Shown: positions 13,750 through 21,767 of the stretch, one piece after another
Numbering within the stretch: position 1 is the stretch's first letter
How the letters are laid out: each line of letters starts with the position of its first letter
From: a virus
DNA length: 34,101 bases
Direction: 5' to 3' (one strand)
Virus record (IMG/VR): IMGVR_UViG_3300032893_000204
Span: 1-34,101 of that record
Translations under genes and position numbers: made by a program
Notes under the pieces: generated by a model
Databases searched by the model: none
Told to the model about the DNA's origin: nothing
What the model saw: the letters and a program-made list of their open reading frames with translations, nothing else

Positions 13750-14234
13750 GTTTTTTTGTTCTTTGATGATACGTCAATGTCTTTTATAATGTCCATAACT
13801 CCTGGTTCACATCTATCACAAAAACAATAATTTAGAGCAAAATTTGTTCCTATAGTTGTAATAAGAGCTATACTATTTTTGTCTTCTATAGGTTTGCAAA
13901 GATCATTAATTAGAAGAAGACAGTATGATCCAGGACATAAGTCTTCTTTAAAAGAAGGCCATCTTTTAATAAGATCCTGTTTCATTTGCTGTATTACCTT
14001 TGGTTTTTTTGGAAATAGATAATTTGAAGTTTTTTTACATTTACTACAGTCACAATACATATCAGTCATACACCCTAACATAATTCGTATGTCATAAGCT
14101 GATTCAATAAATAAACTCATGGGCGTTTCCTTTGCAATCTGAGTCATTATCTTACCGAATGCCTGACCAGGACATAGTTTGCTTTTGTTTTCCAAACTAT
14201 ATTTTTTATATTCTTCTCTATCAAACTTTTGCAT
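13728..14234 (-). CDS. early protein with two C-x-C-x2-C motifs
   Basis: 168 residues. Two short Cys clusters, YCDCSKCKK around residue 60 and YCFCDRCEPG around 140, could bind metal together or separately. Between them are KEDLCPGSYCLLLIND and other scattered Cys. There are no membrane segments, and the C-terminus is Lys/Asn-rich. AAAGGGAT lies 6 nt before the ATG. It overlaps the 69-residue gene by 14 bases and ends that early leftward operon. The same motif recurs in the neighbouring 69-residue protein and in the 117-residue protein at 16338. Function unknown. Confidence 0.72.
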   Translation of the reverse strand: MQKFDREEYKKYSLENKSKLCPGQAFGKIMTQIAKETPMSLFIESAYDIRIMLGCMTDMYCDCSKCKKTSNYLFPKKPKVIQQMKQDLIKRWPSFKEDLCPGSYCLLLINDLCKPIEDKNSIALITTIGTNFALNYCFCDRCEPGVMDIIKDIDVSSKNKKTKKNLEN

Positions 14235-14430
14235 TATTTATCCCTTTACAGCATTCACATTCACAATTACGTCGCTTATTTTTTCTCGCTTCATGACCTT
14301 GTTTTTGTAGATCCAAAATATAATCAGAAGGTATAATCTGAGAATTTGTCATTGATTTTATAATTTCATCTAAAACATGCATATGACTTACATGCAAACA
14401 TTTAGTAGATTTATTGTGACTGCTTTTCAT
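14221..14430 (-). CDS. small early protein with a C-terminal Cys cluster
   Basis: 69 residues. A helical body (HVLDEIIKSMTNSQIIPSDY) is followed by the basic GHEARKNKRRNCECECCKG with C-x-C-x-C-C. The start at 14430 overlaps the HTH gene by 20 bases, and an internal ATG at 14382 is an alternative. It is the middle gene of a three-gene leftward operon with overlaps at both ends, implying coupled expression. The Cys cluster is like that of its downstream neighbour. Function unknown. Confidence 0.65.
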   Translation of the reverse strand: MKSSHNKSTKCLHVSHMHVLDEIIKSMTNSQIIPSDYILDLQKQGHEARKNKRRNCECECCKGINNAKV

Positions 14431-14641
14431 GCTTTTTATCTTCCAAAAACTTCTTAACAGTTAAAATGACCTTGATGTTAGAGCTTTGTTGTTCTCCTTT
14501 AATGCCTAAGAACTTCTTCAAAGAATTGAATGAAATACCCAATTCCTTACACAAAGCAGTATAGGTAATAGGGTTTTCGCACATGTATTTAACTAATTCA
14601 TTCGCTACTACTTTTACGTCACAATCTTTTAATAAATTCAT
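14411..14641 (-). CDS. small HTH regulator
   Basis: 76 residues from the ATG at 14641, preceded by AAGGAA at 4 to 5 nt; an upstream in-frame ATG at 14680 would lie across the promoter. The helix-turn-helix spans roughly residues 24-48, with YTALCKELGISFNSLKKFLG as helix 2, turn and recognition helix. A basic C-terminal helix follows. It is the first gene leftward of the divergent promoter gap, the classic place for a Cro- or repressor-like switch protein, and may bind the operator-like TTAATATATTGA in the opposite promoter. Confidence 0.75.
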   Translation of the reverse strand: MNLLKDCDVKVVANELVKYMCENPITYTALCKELGISFNSLKKFLGIKGEQQSSNIKVILTVKKFLEDKKHEKQSQ

Positions 14642-14671
14642 ACAATTTCCTTTTAAGTAATATATACATAT

Positions 14672-14699
14672 ATTATACATTCTTTTAGAGTAATTACAA
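14672..14699 (-). promoter_or_regulatory. leftward early promoter for the HTH operon
   Basis: TTGTAA at 14699-14694, 16-base spacer, perfect TATAAT at 14677-14672, minus strand. It lies about 30 bases ahead of the HTH start and back to back with the rightward promoter at 14728-14756. Confidence 0.65.
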
Positions 14700-14727
14700 T
14701 ATATTTATAAAGATATTAATAAAAGTA

Positions 14728-14756
14728 TTGACTTGTTAATATATTGATGATAATCT
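14728..14756 (+). promoter_or_regulatory. rightward early promoter with a candidate operator
   Basis: TTGACT (14728-14733), 17-base spacer, TAATCT (14751-14756). The near-palindrome TTAATATATTGA fills the spacer. Bases 14716-14752 are repeated exactly on the other strand at 11205-11241. It drives the gene starting at 14790 and the operon to 16691. Confidence 0.75.
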
Positions 14757-14789
14757 ATAAATAAGTAAACAATAACTAGAAAGGAAGAA

Positions 14790-15011
14790 ATGGAAAATAA
14801 ATACCCTTACGTCACTCTTCATGAAAGAGTTAGCAATCAATTAAATAGATATCTTTTTGACGAAGAAAAGCAACAATTGCTGGAAGATTTAAACATAACT
14901 GAGGCAGAAATAGCTACTTTCTGCGAAAAAGACCTTAGTCTTCTTTTAGATAATATAGATATATGGAAATACAATCATAGCGACTGGCTCGATCATAATA
15001 GAGATATTTAA
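14790..15011 (+). CDS. small acidic early protein
   Basis: 73 residues, first gene of the rightward early operon, with AAAGGAAG 4 nt before the ATG. It is acidic with aromatic residues at the end (LLLDNIDIWKYNHSDWLDH). There are no Cys, signal or membrane segments. Small acidic first-early proteins often inhibit a host factor, but nothing here shows a target. No family recognised. Confidence 0.7.
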   Translation: MENKYPYVTLHERVSNQLNRYLFDEEKQQLLEDLNITEAEIATFCEKDLSLLLDNIDIWKYNHSDWLDHNRDI

Positions 15012-15030
15012 ATTTCATAAAAGGGAGAGT

Positions 15031-15495
15031 ATGAATATCTATTTTCATATCAATAATCAATCAATTCGTTCGGTAGTAGAAAAAGCATCAATACATCGAG
15101 CATCAATAAAATGTCCGCGTAATGTGTTTTTGTGTGAAGATAGTATGTGTTGTGCGTTAGCATTACCATGGTTTTGTAGTGAAGAACAAAAAGGAGAAGA
15201 CGTGAATAAAATACTAAAAAGATTGCGTAATTTTAAGCAATCTTTGCATCCATCAGATATGTGCAAAGATGAAAAAGAAAAAGCAGTAAGTCTCGGCAAA
15301 AGTCATACCTGTATTTGTAGAGAAGTACGTGAAATGGAAAATCAAACAAAGATAGATGAACTTGTATGGAAAATGGTAGGAGTAGCGCATGAAATAATAG
15401 GCATGGACAAAGAACTGAAAAAATATTATCCAGAGATGATCTTTTTTTTAAATTACCTTGTATCTAAATATCCAGCACTAAAGGAGAAAAAATGA
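15031..15495 (+). CDS. Cys-rich early protein
   Basis: 154 residues, AAAAGGGAG 4 nt before the ATG. Eight Cys lie in the first 100 residues (FLCEDSMCCALALPWFC, then HTCICREV), and the rest is helical (WKMVGVAHEIIGMDKELKKY). It is possibly metal-binding. Its stop overlaps the next start by four bases (ATGA). Second gene of the early operon. Function unknown. Confidence 0.7.
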   Translation: MNIYFHINNQSIRSVVEKASIHRASIKCPRNVFLCEDSMCCALALPWFCSEEQKGEDVNKILKRLRNFKQSLHPSDMCKDEKEKAVSLGKSHTCICREVREMENQTKIDELVWKMVGVAHEIIGMDKELKKYYPEMIFFLNYLVSKYPALKEKK

Positions 15496-15743
15496 ATGCA
15501 TTTTTAGTTGTTTTATTATTAGCTGCTAACATTGTAATAGAAACAGAAGACTGTAATGGAAGGAAATTATTAACCTATAAAAAACATAAACAAACGCTGA
15601 TTTACTTTTTATTAACAAAAAATGCAGCAGAATGTGCCAGGCATTATCAAAAACCTTTGGCTGAAGATGATGAAGAATTAAAAAGAATAGAACAATTTTT
15701 TCTAGAAGAAGACACTGATGGAACTACAATCACTACAGCTTAA
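15492..15743 (+). CDS. small early protein with hydrophobic N-terminus
   Basis: 83 residues, AAAGGAG 6 nt before the ATG. MNAFLVVLLLAANIVIETED is hydrophobic and may be a signal peptide or anchor, though it lacks N-terminal basic residues. The rest is helical and acidic at the end (AEDDEELKRIEQFFLEED). It overlaps the genes on both sides (4 and 26 bases). Function unknown. Confidence 0.62.
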   Translation: MNAFLVVLLLAANIVIETEDCNGRKLLTYKKHKQTLIYFLLTKNAAECARHYQKPLAEDDEELKRIEQFFLEEDTDGTTITTA

Positions 15744-16323
15744 TGAATTATTTGCAGCACTAGCGAAAGCTCAGGGCGAATATAAAATTGCTGAAAAAAA
15801 CAAAGACAATCCCTTCTTTAAATCATCATATGCAGGATACGAAGATCTTGTAGAAGCAACACGGCCTGCATTAGAAAAAAATGGATTGTCGGTAAATGCG
15901 CGTATTGTAACTCGTGAAGGACAAAAGTATTTCCAGTTGATTCTTGGTCATTCTTCTGGTCAATATATGATTTCAGAAATTGATGTATCTCCTCCAAAAA
16001 CCGATATTCAATCTCAGGGAAGTTATAGAAGTTATCTTTTACGTTATGCATATAAAGAATTAACAGGTGTTGTTACCTCTGATGATCCAGATGATGATGA
16101 TGGCGAACAAGCAATGGAAAGAAACCATCCTCAAAAACAATCGCTTGTACAAACAATAACCATAGAGCAACAAGAAATATTAGAAAATGAGCTCCAAGAT
16201 GATCATGATTTAAAATATGATATGCTTGCAAAATTACGTATATCATCCTTAAATCAGATTCCTAAAAGCTCTTTCAATGCAATTTTAACTCGGTTGAGAG
16301 AAATTAAATCACTCAAAAAATAA
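15718..16323 (+). CDS. erf: ERF-family single-strand annealing protein
   Basis: 201 residues. The N-terminal ERF domain is clear: LNELFAALAKAQGEY, NPFFKSSYAGYEDLVEATRP, ALEKNGLSVNARI, then GSYRSYLLRYAYKELTGV at 101-118 (the G-x3-Y-x2-RY motif) and an acidic VTSDDPDDDDG at 119-129. A linker and a small C-terminal helical domain follow. ERF proteins form rings that anneal complementary single strands, used to circularise or concatenate incoming phage DNA. The start overlaps the previous gene by 26 bases, with a weak AGAAGAAG ahead. A RusA-like protein on the other arm may act in the same pathway. Confidence 0.9.
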   Translation: MELQSLQLNELFAALAKAQGEYKIAEKNKDNPFFKSSYAGYEDLVEATRPALEKNGLSVNARIVTREGQKYFQLILGHSSGQYMISEIDVSPPKTDIQSQGSYRSYLLRYAYKELTGVVTSDDPDDDDGEQAMERNHPQKQSLVQTITIEQQEILENELQDDHDLKYDMLAKLRISSLNQIPKSSFNAILTRLREIKSLKK

Positions 16324-16337
16324 ATTAAAGGATAGTA

Positions 16338-16691
16338 ATGGAAGCTCAAAAAAAAGAATGCACTATACCATTTTCTTTGCAACAAATAGAAGAATCGTTG
16401 CAAAATATTATGGAATTATCAGCAAAAAATAGTGAAATTCCTGCTGAGGTAATGAATCAATTTAGAAGTTATTCAGCAGGATTTTTCAAAAAATATGGGA
16501 AAGAATGCAGTTGTGATGCATGTTATGCAATGGTAAGTAAGCTTATTACTATTATTATGAGTAAGATTAATGTAAAAGTACTTAATCCATATGAAATTAA
16601 TATATCATCCATTAGTTTTGACATCAATGAGCATGTTCCATCACTTACTGTTGTCGTAGAAGGAAACAATGAGGAACCAGCAAAGTCATAA
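16338..16691 (+). CDS. early protein with a C-x-C-x2-C motif
   Basis: 117 residues, AAAGGAT 5 nt before the ATG. The N-terminal half is helical (FSLQQIEESLQNIMELSAK). At about residue 54-59 KECSCDACYAM shows the same C-x-C-(S/D/E)-x-C pattern as two leftward early proteins. The C-terminal half is beta-like (INISSISFDINEHVPSLTVV). It is the last gene of the rightward early operon, before a strong terminator. Function unknown. Confidence 0.7.
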   Translation: MEAQKKECTIPFSLQQIEESLQNIMELSAKNSEIPAEVMNQFRSYSAGFFKKYGKECSCDACYAMVSKLITIIMSKINVKVLNPYEINISSISFDINEHVPSLTVVVEGNNEEPAKS

Positions 16692-16748
16692 TAGAGTTTG
16701 CAAAAAGATGATGTTACACTAAAAAACAACTCCATTTATTTTTTACGC

Positions 16749-16791
16749 ATCCCCCTGGTTTTACTTCTTTTTATTCCCGGGGGGATTTTTA
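16749..16791 (+). terminator. terminator of the rightward early operon
   Basis: ATCCCCC (16749-16755) pairs with GGGGGAT (16780-16786) across a T-rich 24-base loop, followed by a T-run. It separates the early operon from the tail operon, which starts after a GAGGAG site at 16850. Confidence 0.75.
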
Positions 16792-16849
16792 TTGCTTCTC
16801 TTTTTTGATTCTTATACCCTGTGAAATGATATAAAAAAGAGGAGAAGCT

Positions 16850-17845
16850 ATGGCAAATTCATCATTAGATGCAATAAGAACAAAGGTAAGACGTTTAACA
16901 CGTTCACCTTCTCCTGCTCAGCTTTCTGACGCACAGTTAGATGAATATATCAATACGTTCATTCAATATGATTTTCCTGAACATTTAAGAACATTTACGT
17001 TGCGTTCAACATTTACGTTCTTTTGTCAGCCATTTATTGATACGTATGAAACAAGCGTAAATCCTGCAGATCAGTTTTATAACTGGAAAAATATTTATAC
17101 CACTATTCATGAACCAATATTTATTGCAGGAAATAGGGCATTCTTTTCACAAGACAGAGATCAATTTTTTGCTATCTATCCCTTAACAAACTTTTTGAAT
17201 CAAGAAGCAACAGGTGATGGAGTTACTACAGTATTTAATGGGATATTGAATAGCTTTAACGGCGGTCCTGCTTCGGTAACACCTGTTTTGCGTAATCAAG
17301 TCATGTTTGATTCGATTGATGCAAATGGTGTGGGGATGCAAGTTCATGATGATGGATTAGGTAATTTAATTGGGGATGGTAATGGAAATATTAATTATCT
17401 TACTGGTGCTTATAACCTCAACTGGAATATCCCTCCTGGCGTCGGCATTCCTATAAATAGCCAGACAGTTCCGTATCAGCCTTCAAAACCATTGTCTTTG
17501 TTGTTTTATGACAGCAAAATAACATTGCGTCCTGTGCCTGATCAATCATATCGTATTGATATGGAAGTATATGTACGTCCAACAGAATTATTAAATGCCA
17601 ACCAATCTCCACAATTAGAAGAATGGTGGCAGTATATTGCATACGGTGCAGCAAAAAAAGTATTTGAAGATCGTATGGATATACAAAGTGTTCAAATGAT
17701 ACTGCCAGAATATAAAAAACAAGAAAACTTAGTTATCAGAAGAACAATTGTTCAACAAACAGGTACCCGTTCAGCAACTATTTATACTGAGCAAACACAA
17801 TTAGGAACCTTTGGAACCGGTGGATTATTTGGACCAGGATGGTAA
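16850..17845 (+). CDS. head-tail adaptor / tail connector-like protein
   Basis: 331 residues, first gene of the tail operon, with GAGGAG 5 nt before the ATG. The helical N-terminus (LDAIRTKVRRLTRSPSPAQL, then SDAQLDEYINTFIQYDFPEH) resembles the gp4/gp11-type adaptors that sit under the portal in short-tailed phages. A beta-rich insertion with GDGVTTVFNG lies near residue 123. The conserved late helix QLEEWWQYIAYGAAKKVFED at about 260-280 is followed by YKKQENLVIRRTIVQQT. It likely joins portal to nozzle. The family is judged from memory of podophage adaptors. Confidence 0.65.
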   Translation: MANSSLDAIRTKVRRLTRSPSPAQLSDAQLDEYINTFIQYDFPEHLRTFTLRSTFTFFCQPFIDTYETSVNPADQFYNWKNIYTTIHEPIFIAGNRAFFSQDRDQFFAIYPLTNFLNQEATGDGVTTVFNGILNSFNGGPASVTPVLRNQVMFDSIDANGVGMQVHDDGLGNLIGDGNGNINYLTGAYNLNWNIPPGVGIPINSQTVPYQPSKPLSLLFYDSKITLRPVPDQSYRIDMEVYVRPTELLNANQSPQLEEWWQYIAYGAAKKVFEDRMDIQSVQMILPEYKKQENLVIRRTIVQQTGTRSATIYTEQTQLGTFGTGGLFGPGW

Positions 17846-17846
17846 C

Positions 17847-18464
17847 ATGGCAAATTATGATAATAATATTGTAAATCCGGATGATTTGTTGAGTGATTCT
17901 CAATCTGAGATACAACAAAACTTTCAGGCAATATTAGACCTTATTAGCGTTAATCATTATCCATTTGGTGACCCTAATGCAGGAAAACATCAGTTTATGA
18001 CTCATCTTGCAAACCGGGGAAACATAGGAAGAGTTAATCCGGCTACTGAAAAACTTTCATATGGAAAACGATATGCGCCGACCAATAAAACTGAATGGTT
18101 TGCTTCAACCAATGCAGCTTCTGGTTTTCTTTTGTCTGGACGCAATGACCCATTTCAGCAGCCAACATGGTCTATGATTGCTGATAAAGGAATTGCGGTA
18201 GTAACCATGACTGTAGTTGCAGCTCGTGGTCCTTTACGGGTTATTTTTCCTGCAGGTCAAGGGATACCAACGTTTTCTAACGTATTAAATGTTCAGCTAT
18301 CTATAGAAAGTAGTGGTATTGCTTCTCCAAATAATGGGAGTGCATATATTACTGCGTTTGATAGGCTTGGTGTTGACGTGCAAGTATATTCAAATGTGGC
18401 AGGAAATATGAATGCTTTTGGTTTTTTTGTAATGGCAATAGGAACAATTGGTCCCGTTTTTTAA
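17847..18464 (+). CDS. tail fibre-like protein, paralog of the next gene
   Basis: 205 residues. I start at 17847 after AGGATGG rather than at an in-frame ATG at 17811 inside the adaptor gene. The N-terminus has the pattern SEIQQNFQAILDLISVNHYP, then GKHQFMT, shared with the next protein (IHDNFADIETLIQVNHVGF, then GKHKFVTF). The NF..I..LI.VNH...GKH pattern is frequent at the start of small phage tail proteins. The C-terminal part is beta-rich. It is probably a minor tail or fibre component. Confidence 0.7.
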   Translation: MANYDNNIVNPDDLLSDSQSEIQQNFQAILDLISVNHYPFGDPNAGKHQFMTHLANRGNIGRVNPATEKLSYGKRYAPTNKTEWFASTNAASGFLLSGRNDPFQQPTWSMIADKGIAVVTMTVVAARGPLRVIFPAGQGIPTFSNVLNVQLSIESSGIASPNNGSAYITAFDRLGVDVQVYSNVAGNMNAFGFFVMAIGTIGPVF

Positions 18465-18473
18465 GGAAATAGA

Positions 18474-19061
18474 ATGGCATATGATAATAATGTTCCTCAA
18501 GCAACACAAACAATATCTGCAACACAGCAACCTATACATGATAACTTTGCTGACATTGAAACATTAATTCAGGTAAATCATGTTGGCTTTAATGTTGCTG
18601 ATGAAGGAAAGCATAAGTTTGTTACATTCCCTGTTCAAGCAGTAACACCAGTTCCAGCAGCAGGAGATATCAATTTTTTTTCTCGAACATCACCATACAC
18701 TGCTAATCCTGAGCTCTGTTTATCCAGATCTGATGGATCTGTTACTGAAATGTCCGCAAATTTTAATAATGGATGGGCATTTACTGCTTCAGGATTACTC
18801 TTAAAATGGGGAACAACGCTCATTCCAAGTGTAGCGACAAATGTTGTATATCCCGTGGCAGCAAATATACCAGTATTCTCTCAAGTGTTTTCAGTATTGA
18901 TTACTGTTGCGTATCCTTCTGCGGTCGATGAAAATAAAAACGTAACACTCATTGGGTTTGCTAATCCATTATTCTTTACTGCAGTGGGAACGCAAAGAAC
19001 TGCTACAGCTCCTTATGTAGGCAATGCAACCATTTATTATCTTGCACTAGGAAAGGTATAA
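18474..19061 (+). CDS. tail fibre-like protein, paralog of the previous gene
   Basis: 195 residues, AAGGAAAT 4 nt before the ATG. It shares the N-terminal NF..I..LI.VNH...GKHKFVTFP pattern and beta-rich C-terminal half with its upstream neighbour, so the two probably arose by tandem duplication. The C-terminal sequences have diverged (WAFTASGLLLKWGTTLIP), as expected for surface tail parts. It lies between the adaptor and nozzle genes. Confidence 0.72.
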   Translation: MAYDNNVPQATQTISATQQPIHDNFADIETLIQVNHVGFNVADEGKHKFVTFPVQAVTPVPAAGDINFFSRTSPYTANPELCLSRSDGSVTEMSANFNNGWAFTASGLLLKWGTTLIPSVATNVVYPVAANIPVFSQVFSVLITVAYPSAVDENKNVTLIGFANPLFFTAVGTQRTATAPYVGNATIYYLALGKV

Positions 19062-19062
19062 A

Positions 19063-21285
19063 ATGACCGCAAAACGATTTATGATCGCTCCTTTTGAAGA
19101 TGGTCTTGAAACTGATGTAAAGCCATGGCTTATTTCCGATAGTGCATTTGCAAAGTTAGAAAATGCTTATCTTTACTATGGAGTAGTTCGTAAGCGTTTT
19201 GGTGGAACCTATATGAATACCTCAATCAATCCTTTGTACGGCCAATTATATTCACGACTTGGTATGCACATAGGAGATACTGATGGCTCAGGAAATGCTA
19301 CTATTACTACTATAGAATTTTCTGGTGGGAATGTTGGTCAACTGTTTGGTGTAGGAACACAAACAACGGGTCATGAAATATTTACTATCACTTCTGTAGT
19401 TGCCGGACCACAACCAATGCTTGCTACCGGTGCAGGAAATGGAACATTTGATTCAGCTACCGACACGGTTGATATTGTTGGATCTATCCCTAATGCGCCT
19501 GTTTATTGGTATCCTGCTTTTCCGGTAATGGGATTGCCAAATTTTATATCAGATCCTAATACCGATGAAGAATTATTTGGATTTGATACACGATTTGCGT
19601 ATCACTATGTTGATGCAGGTAATGGAAGGCGATGGGAAAGATTAGGAACGATAACATTTAATGGCAATGACACTGATTTTTTTTGGTCTATAAACTATCG
19701 TGGTGCTTTGGCAGATAATTATCTTCTGTTTACCACTAATAATGTTGATAATATTGTGTATTGGGATCCTTCAGCTGTAACATGGAATAATTATACTCGT
19801 GTTTATTCTAATACTCCTGGAGAAACCATAGAAGGTTGTTCTGTTATGGCTTCATTTAAAGAACGACTATTATTATTTAATACTTTAGAAGTTGTAAATG
19901 TTCCACCTCTTACATTAAAACGTTTCCCTAATCGTATTCGATTCTCACAAGTAGGTAATCCTCTTGCAGTTAATGCGTTTAATACAAATACTACACCAGG
20001 TGGTAGTTTTCTTGATCTTCCTACGACAGAAGCAATTATTAGTGTCAATTCTTTGAAAGATAGGTTAATTGTATTCTGTCAGGAAAGTACCTGGGAGCTT
20101 GTATATACCAATAACAAAGCAGATCCTTTCAGGGTTCAACGTATTAATAATGAACTTGGTGTAGAATCACCGTTCTCAACAGTTCTTTTTGATAAAGCAG
20201 TACTTGGCATCGGCCAAACGGGTATTCATGCGTGTAACGGCACAAATGTTGAGCGTATTGACGAGAAAATACGTCAGCTTATATTTCAGATCAACAATGA
20301 TAATGATGGACCTGATAGGGTCTATGGTATTCGTGATTATGCGAATGAATTGGTGTACTGGACATATCCTGATCAGCAAGATAACCCAATATTTCCCAAT
20401 AAGGTATTAGTCTATAATTACCGTAAGGGATCATGGGCGATCAACGATGATAGTATTACGGCATTTGGTAATTTCTTCCTCCCACAAGATTTGCAATGGC
20501 AACAAGTACAAATTCAATGGCAACAGGCAAATTTTTCATGGAATAGTGCAAGTCAGCAATCTCGTTTTAGGTCTATCATAGCGGGAAATCAAGAAGGGTT
20601 TACGTTTATCGTGAATGCTGATGTTTCTCGAAATGCTGGTGTGTTATCAATAACTGATATTAACTTTGCTACCCCAAACATCCCACAACTGGAAATCATT
20701 AATCACAACCTAAAAGCTGGTGATTTTATTTATATTGAAAACGTATTTGGCGTTAATGTTGCGGATTTTAATACCACTATCTTCCAGGTAATAGGAGTCG
20801 TGAGTGATGATATCATTCAATTGTCACGACAATCTATTGGTGGTGAACAATACAATGGTGGTGGTGTTGTGACACGAGTAAGTAGAATAAACATCCTCAC
20901 AAAGCAATATAACTTCTTTCAACAAGATGGAAGAAATGCCTATGTGTCAAAGGTAGATTTTAATGTTGATCGCACTGCAAATGGTGAAATAGCAGTAGAC
21001 TACTATACTTCAACATCTAATCAATCATTAGTTACTACCGGATCTACGACTGGCACATTATTGGGAACTGCGGTATTAGAAACGACACCGTATTTAACAA
21101 TAACCTATGAACTTTTACAGTCTCAGCTATGGCATCCAATTTATATTCAAGCAGAAGGCGAGTATATTCAGATAAGGCTTTATTTGAATAATGACCAAAT
21201 GTTTGATCCAAATATTGCTTTTGATGATTTCGAATTAAACGGTATGATAATTTATGCGGAGCCTACTTCAACGCGTCTTCAATAA
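19063..21285 (+). CDS. large tail hub / nozzle-like protein
   Basis: 740 residues, the largest protein in the window. It begins IAPFEDGLETDVKPWLISD and SAFAKLENAYLYYGVVRKRF, a pattern I know from podophage tail tubular B / gp10-like tail needle-knob base proteins, where it precedes beta-propeller repeats. Propeller-like segments follow (DRLIVFCQESTWELVYTNN, RVYGIRDYANELVYWTYPD, KVLVYNYRKGSWAINDD). A later FCCH-like domain is visible (PQLEIINHNLKAGDFIYIEN). It likely closes the tail under the adaptor. The exact equivalence to T7 gp12 or P22 gp10 is not settled by sequence. Confidence 0.7.
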   Translation: MTAKRFMIAPFEDGLETDVKPWLISDSAFAKLENAYLYYGVVRKRFGGTYMNTSINPLYGQLYSRLGMHIGDTDGSGNATITTIEFSGGNVGQLFGVGTQTTGHEIFTITSVVAGPQPMLATGAGNGTFDSATDTVDIVGSIPNAPVYWYPAFPVMGLPNFISDPNTDEELFGFDTRFAYHYVDAGNGRRWERLGTITFNGNDTDFFWSINYRGALADNYLLFTTNNVDNIVYWDPSAVTWNNYTRVYSNTPGETIEGCSVMASFKERLLLFNTLEVVNVPPLTLKRFPNRIRFSQVGNPLAVNAFNTNTTPGGSFLDLPTTEAIISVNSLKDRLIVFCQESTWELVYTNNKADPFRVQRINNELGVESPFSTVLFDKAVLGIGQTGIHACNGTNVERIDEKIRQLIFQINNDNDGPDRVYGIRDYANELVYWTYPDQQDNPIFPNKVLVYNYRKGSWAINDDSITAFGNFFLPQDLQWQQVQIQWQQANFSWNSASQQSRFRSIIAGNQEGFTFIVNADVSRNAGVLSITDINFATPNIPQLEIINHNLKAGDFIYIENVFGVNVADFNTTIFQVIGVVSDDIIQLSRQSIGGEQYNGGGVVTRVSRINILTKQYNFFQQDGRNAYVSKVDFNVDRTANGEIAVDYYTSTSNQSLVTTGSTTGTLLGTAVLETTPYLTITYELLQSQLWHPIYIQAEGEYIQIRLYLNNDQMFDPNIAFDDFELNGMIIYAEPTSTRLQ

Positions 21286-21299
21286 AAGAAAGGATAGCG

Positions 21300-21767
21300 A
21301 TGAAATATTTAACACCTCTGCTCGCGATAACATGCCTGAGCGCTATGGATGTTCATATTACTATTGTTGATCGAGAAGATCGTAAAACATCACAAGATTC
21401 TGCTGCTTCAGTTTCAGAAGACATCTTAAAGCCATTCATAAAAACATATCTTAAAAAAGATAACGAACACATCGAAGCACGAATTTTACCCCATTTGAGC
21501 GAAAAATTTGATGAATTTCCTGATGAACTAAAACTATTTAAAAATGCTATAGAACAACCCCAAAAATTTGAGGACGTTATTCATCTTTTTATAACTGATG
21601 CGTTAGATGATGCATTTAAAAAACAAGATGAATACTTCCAAAAATACAAGGAGGATCAGGAAGACAAAATACGCAATGCTCGTTATGGATTGGCTACTGC
21701 TATATTTGCGGGAATATTTAGTACACTTACAGCAGTTCTTACAACATATTTCAGTATTCACCATTAA
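21300..21767 (+). CDS. secreted protein with C-terminal membrane anchor
   Basis: 155 residues, AAAGGAT 4 nt before the ATG. Signal peptide MKYLTPLLAITCLSA with likely cleavage before MDVH. The body is helical and charged (residues 40-120, KKQDEYFQKYKEDQEDK near its end). A C-terminal transmembrane helix ARYGLATAIFAGIFSTLTAV follows. It may be membrane-anchored from the periplasmic side, like a spanin-type or envelope-modifying protein. It shares the LSA-Met-acidic cleavage context with the protein at 8744. Its stop overlaps the convergent next gene by four bases (TTAA). Confidence 0.7.
   Translation: MKYLTPLLAITCLSAMDVHITIVDREDRKTSQDSAASVSEDILKPFIKTYLKKDNEHIEARILPHLSEKFDEFPDELKLFKNAIEQPQKFEDVIHLFITDALDDAFKKQDEYFQKYKEDQEDKIRNARYGLATAIFAGIFSTLTAVLTTYFSIHH

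Noticed and set aside
16804-16840. Promoter before the tail operon (TTGATT ... TATAAA)
   Set aside because: The spacer is about 19 bases and the region is AT-rich. It is plausible since a terminator precedes it, but not strong enough to list.
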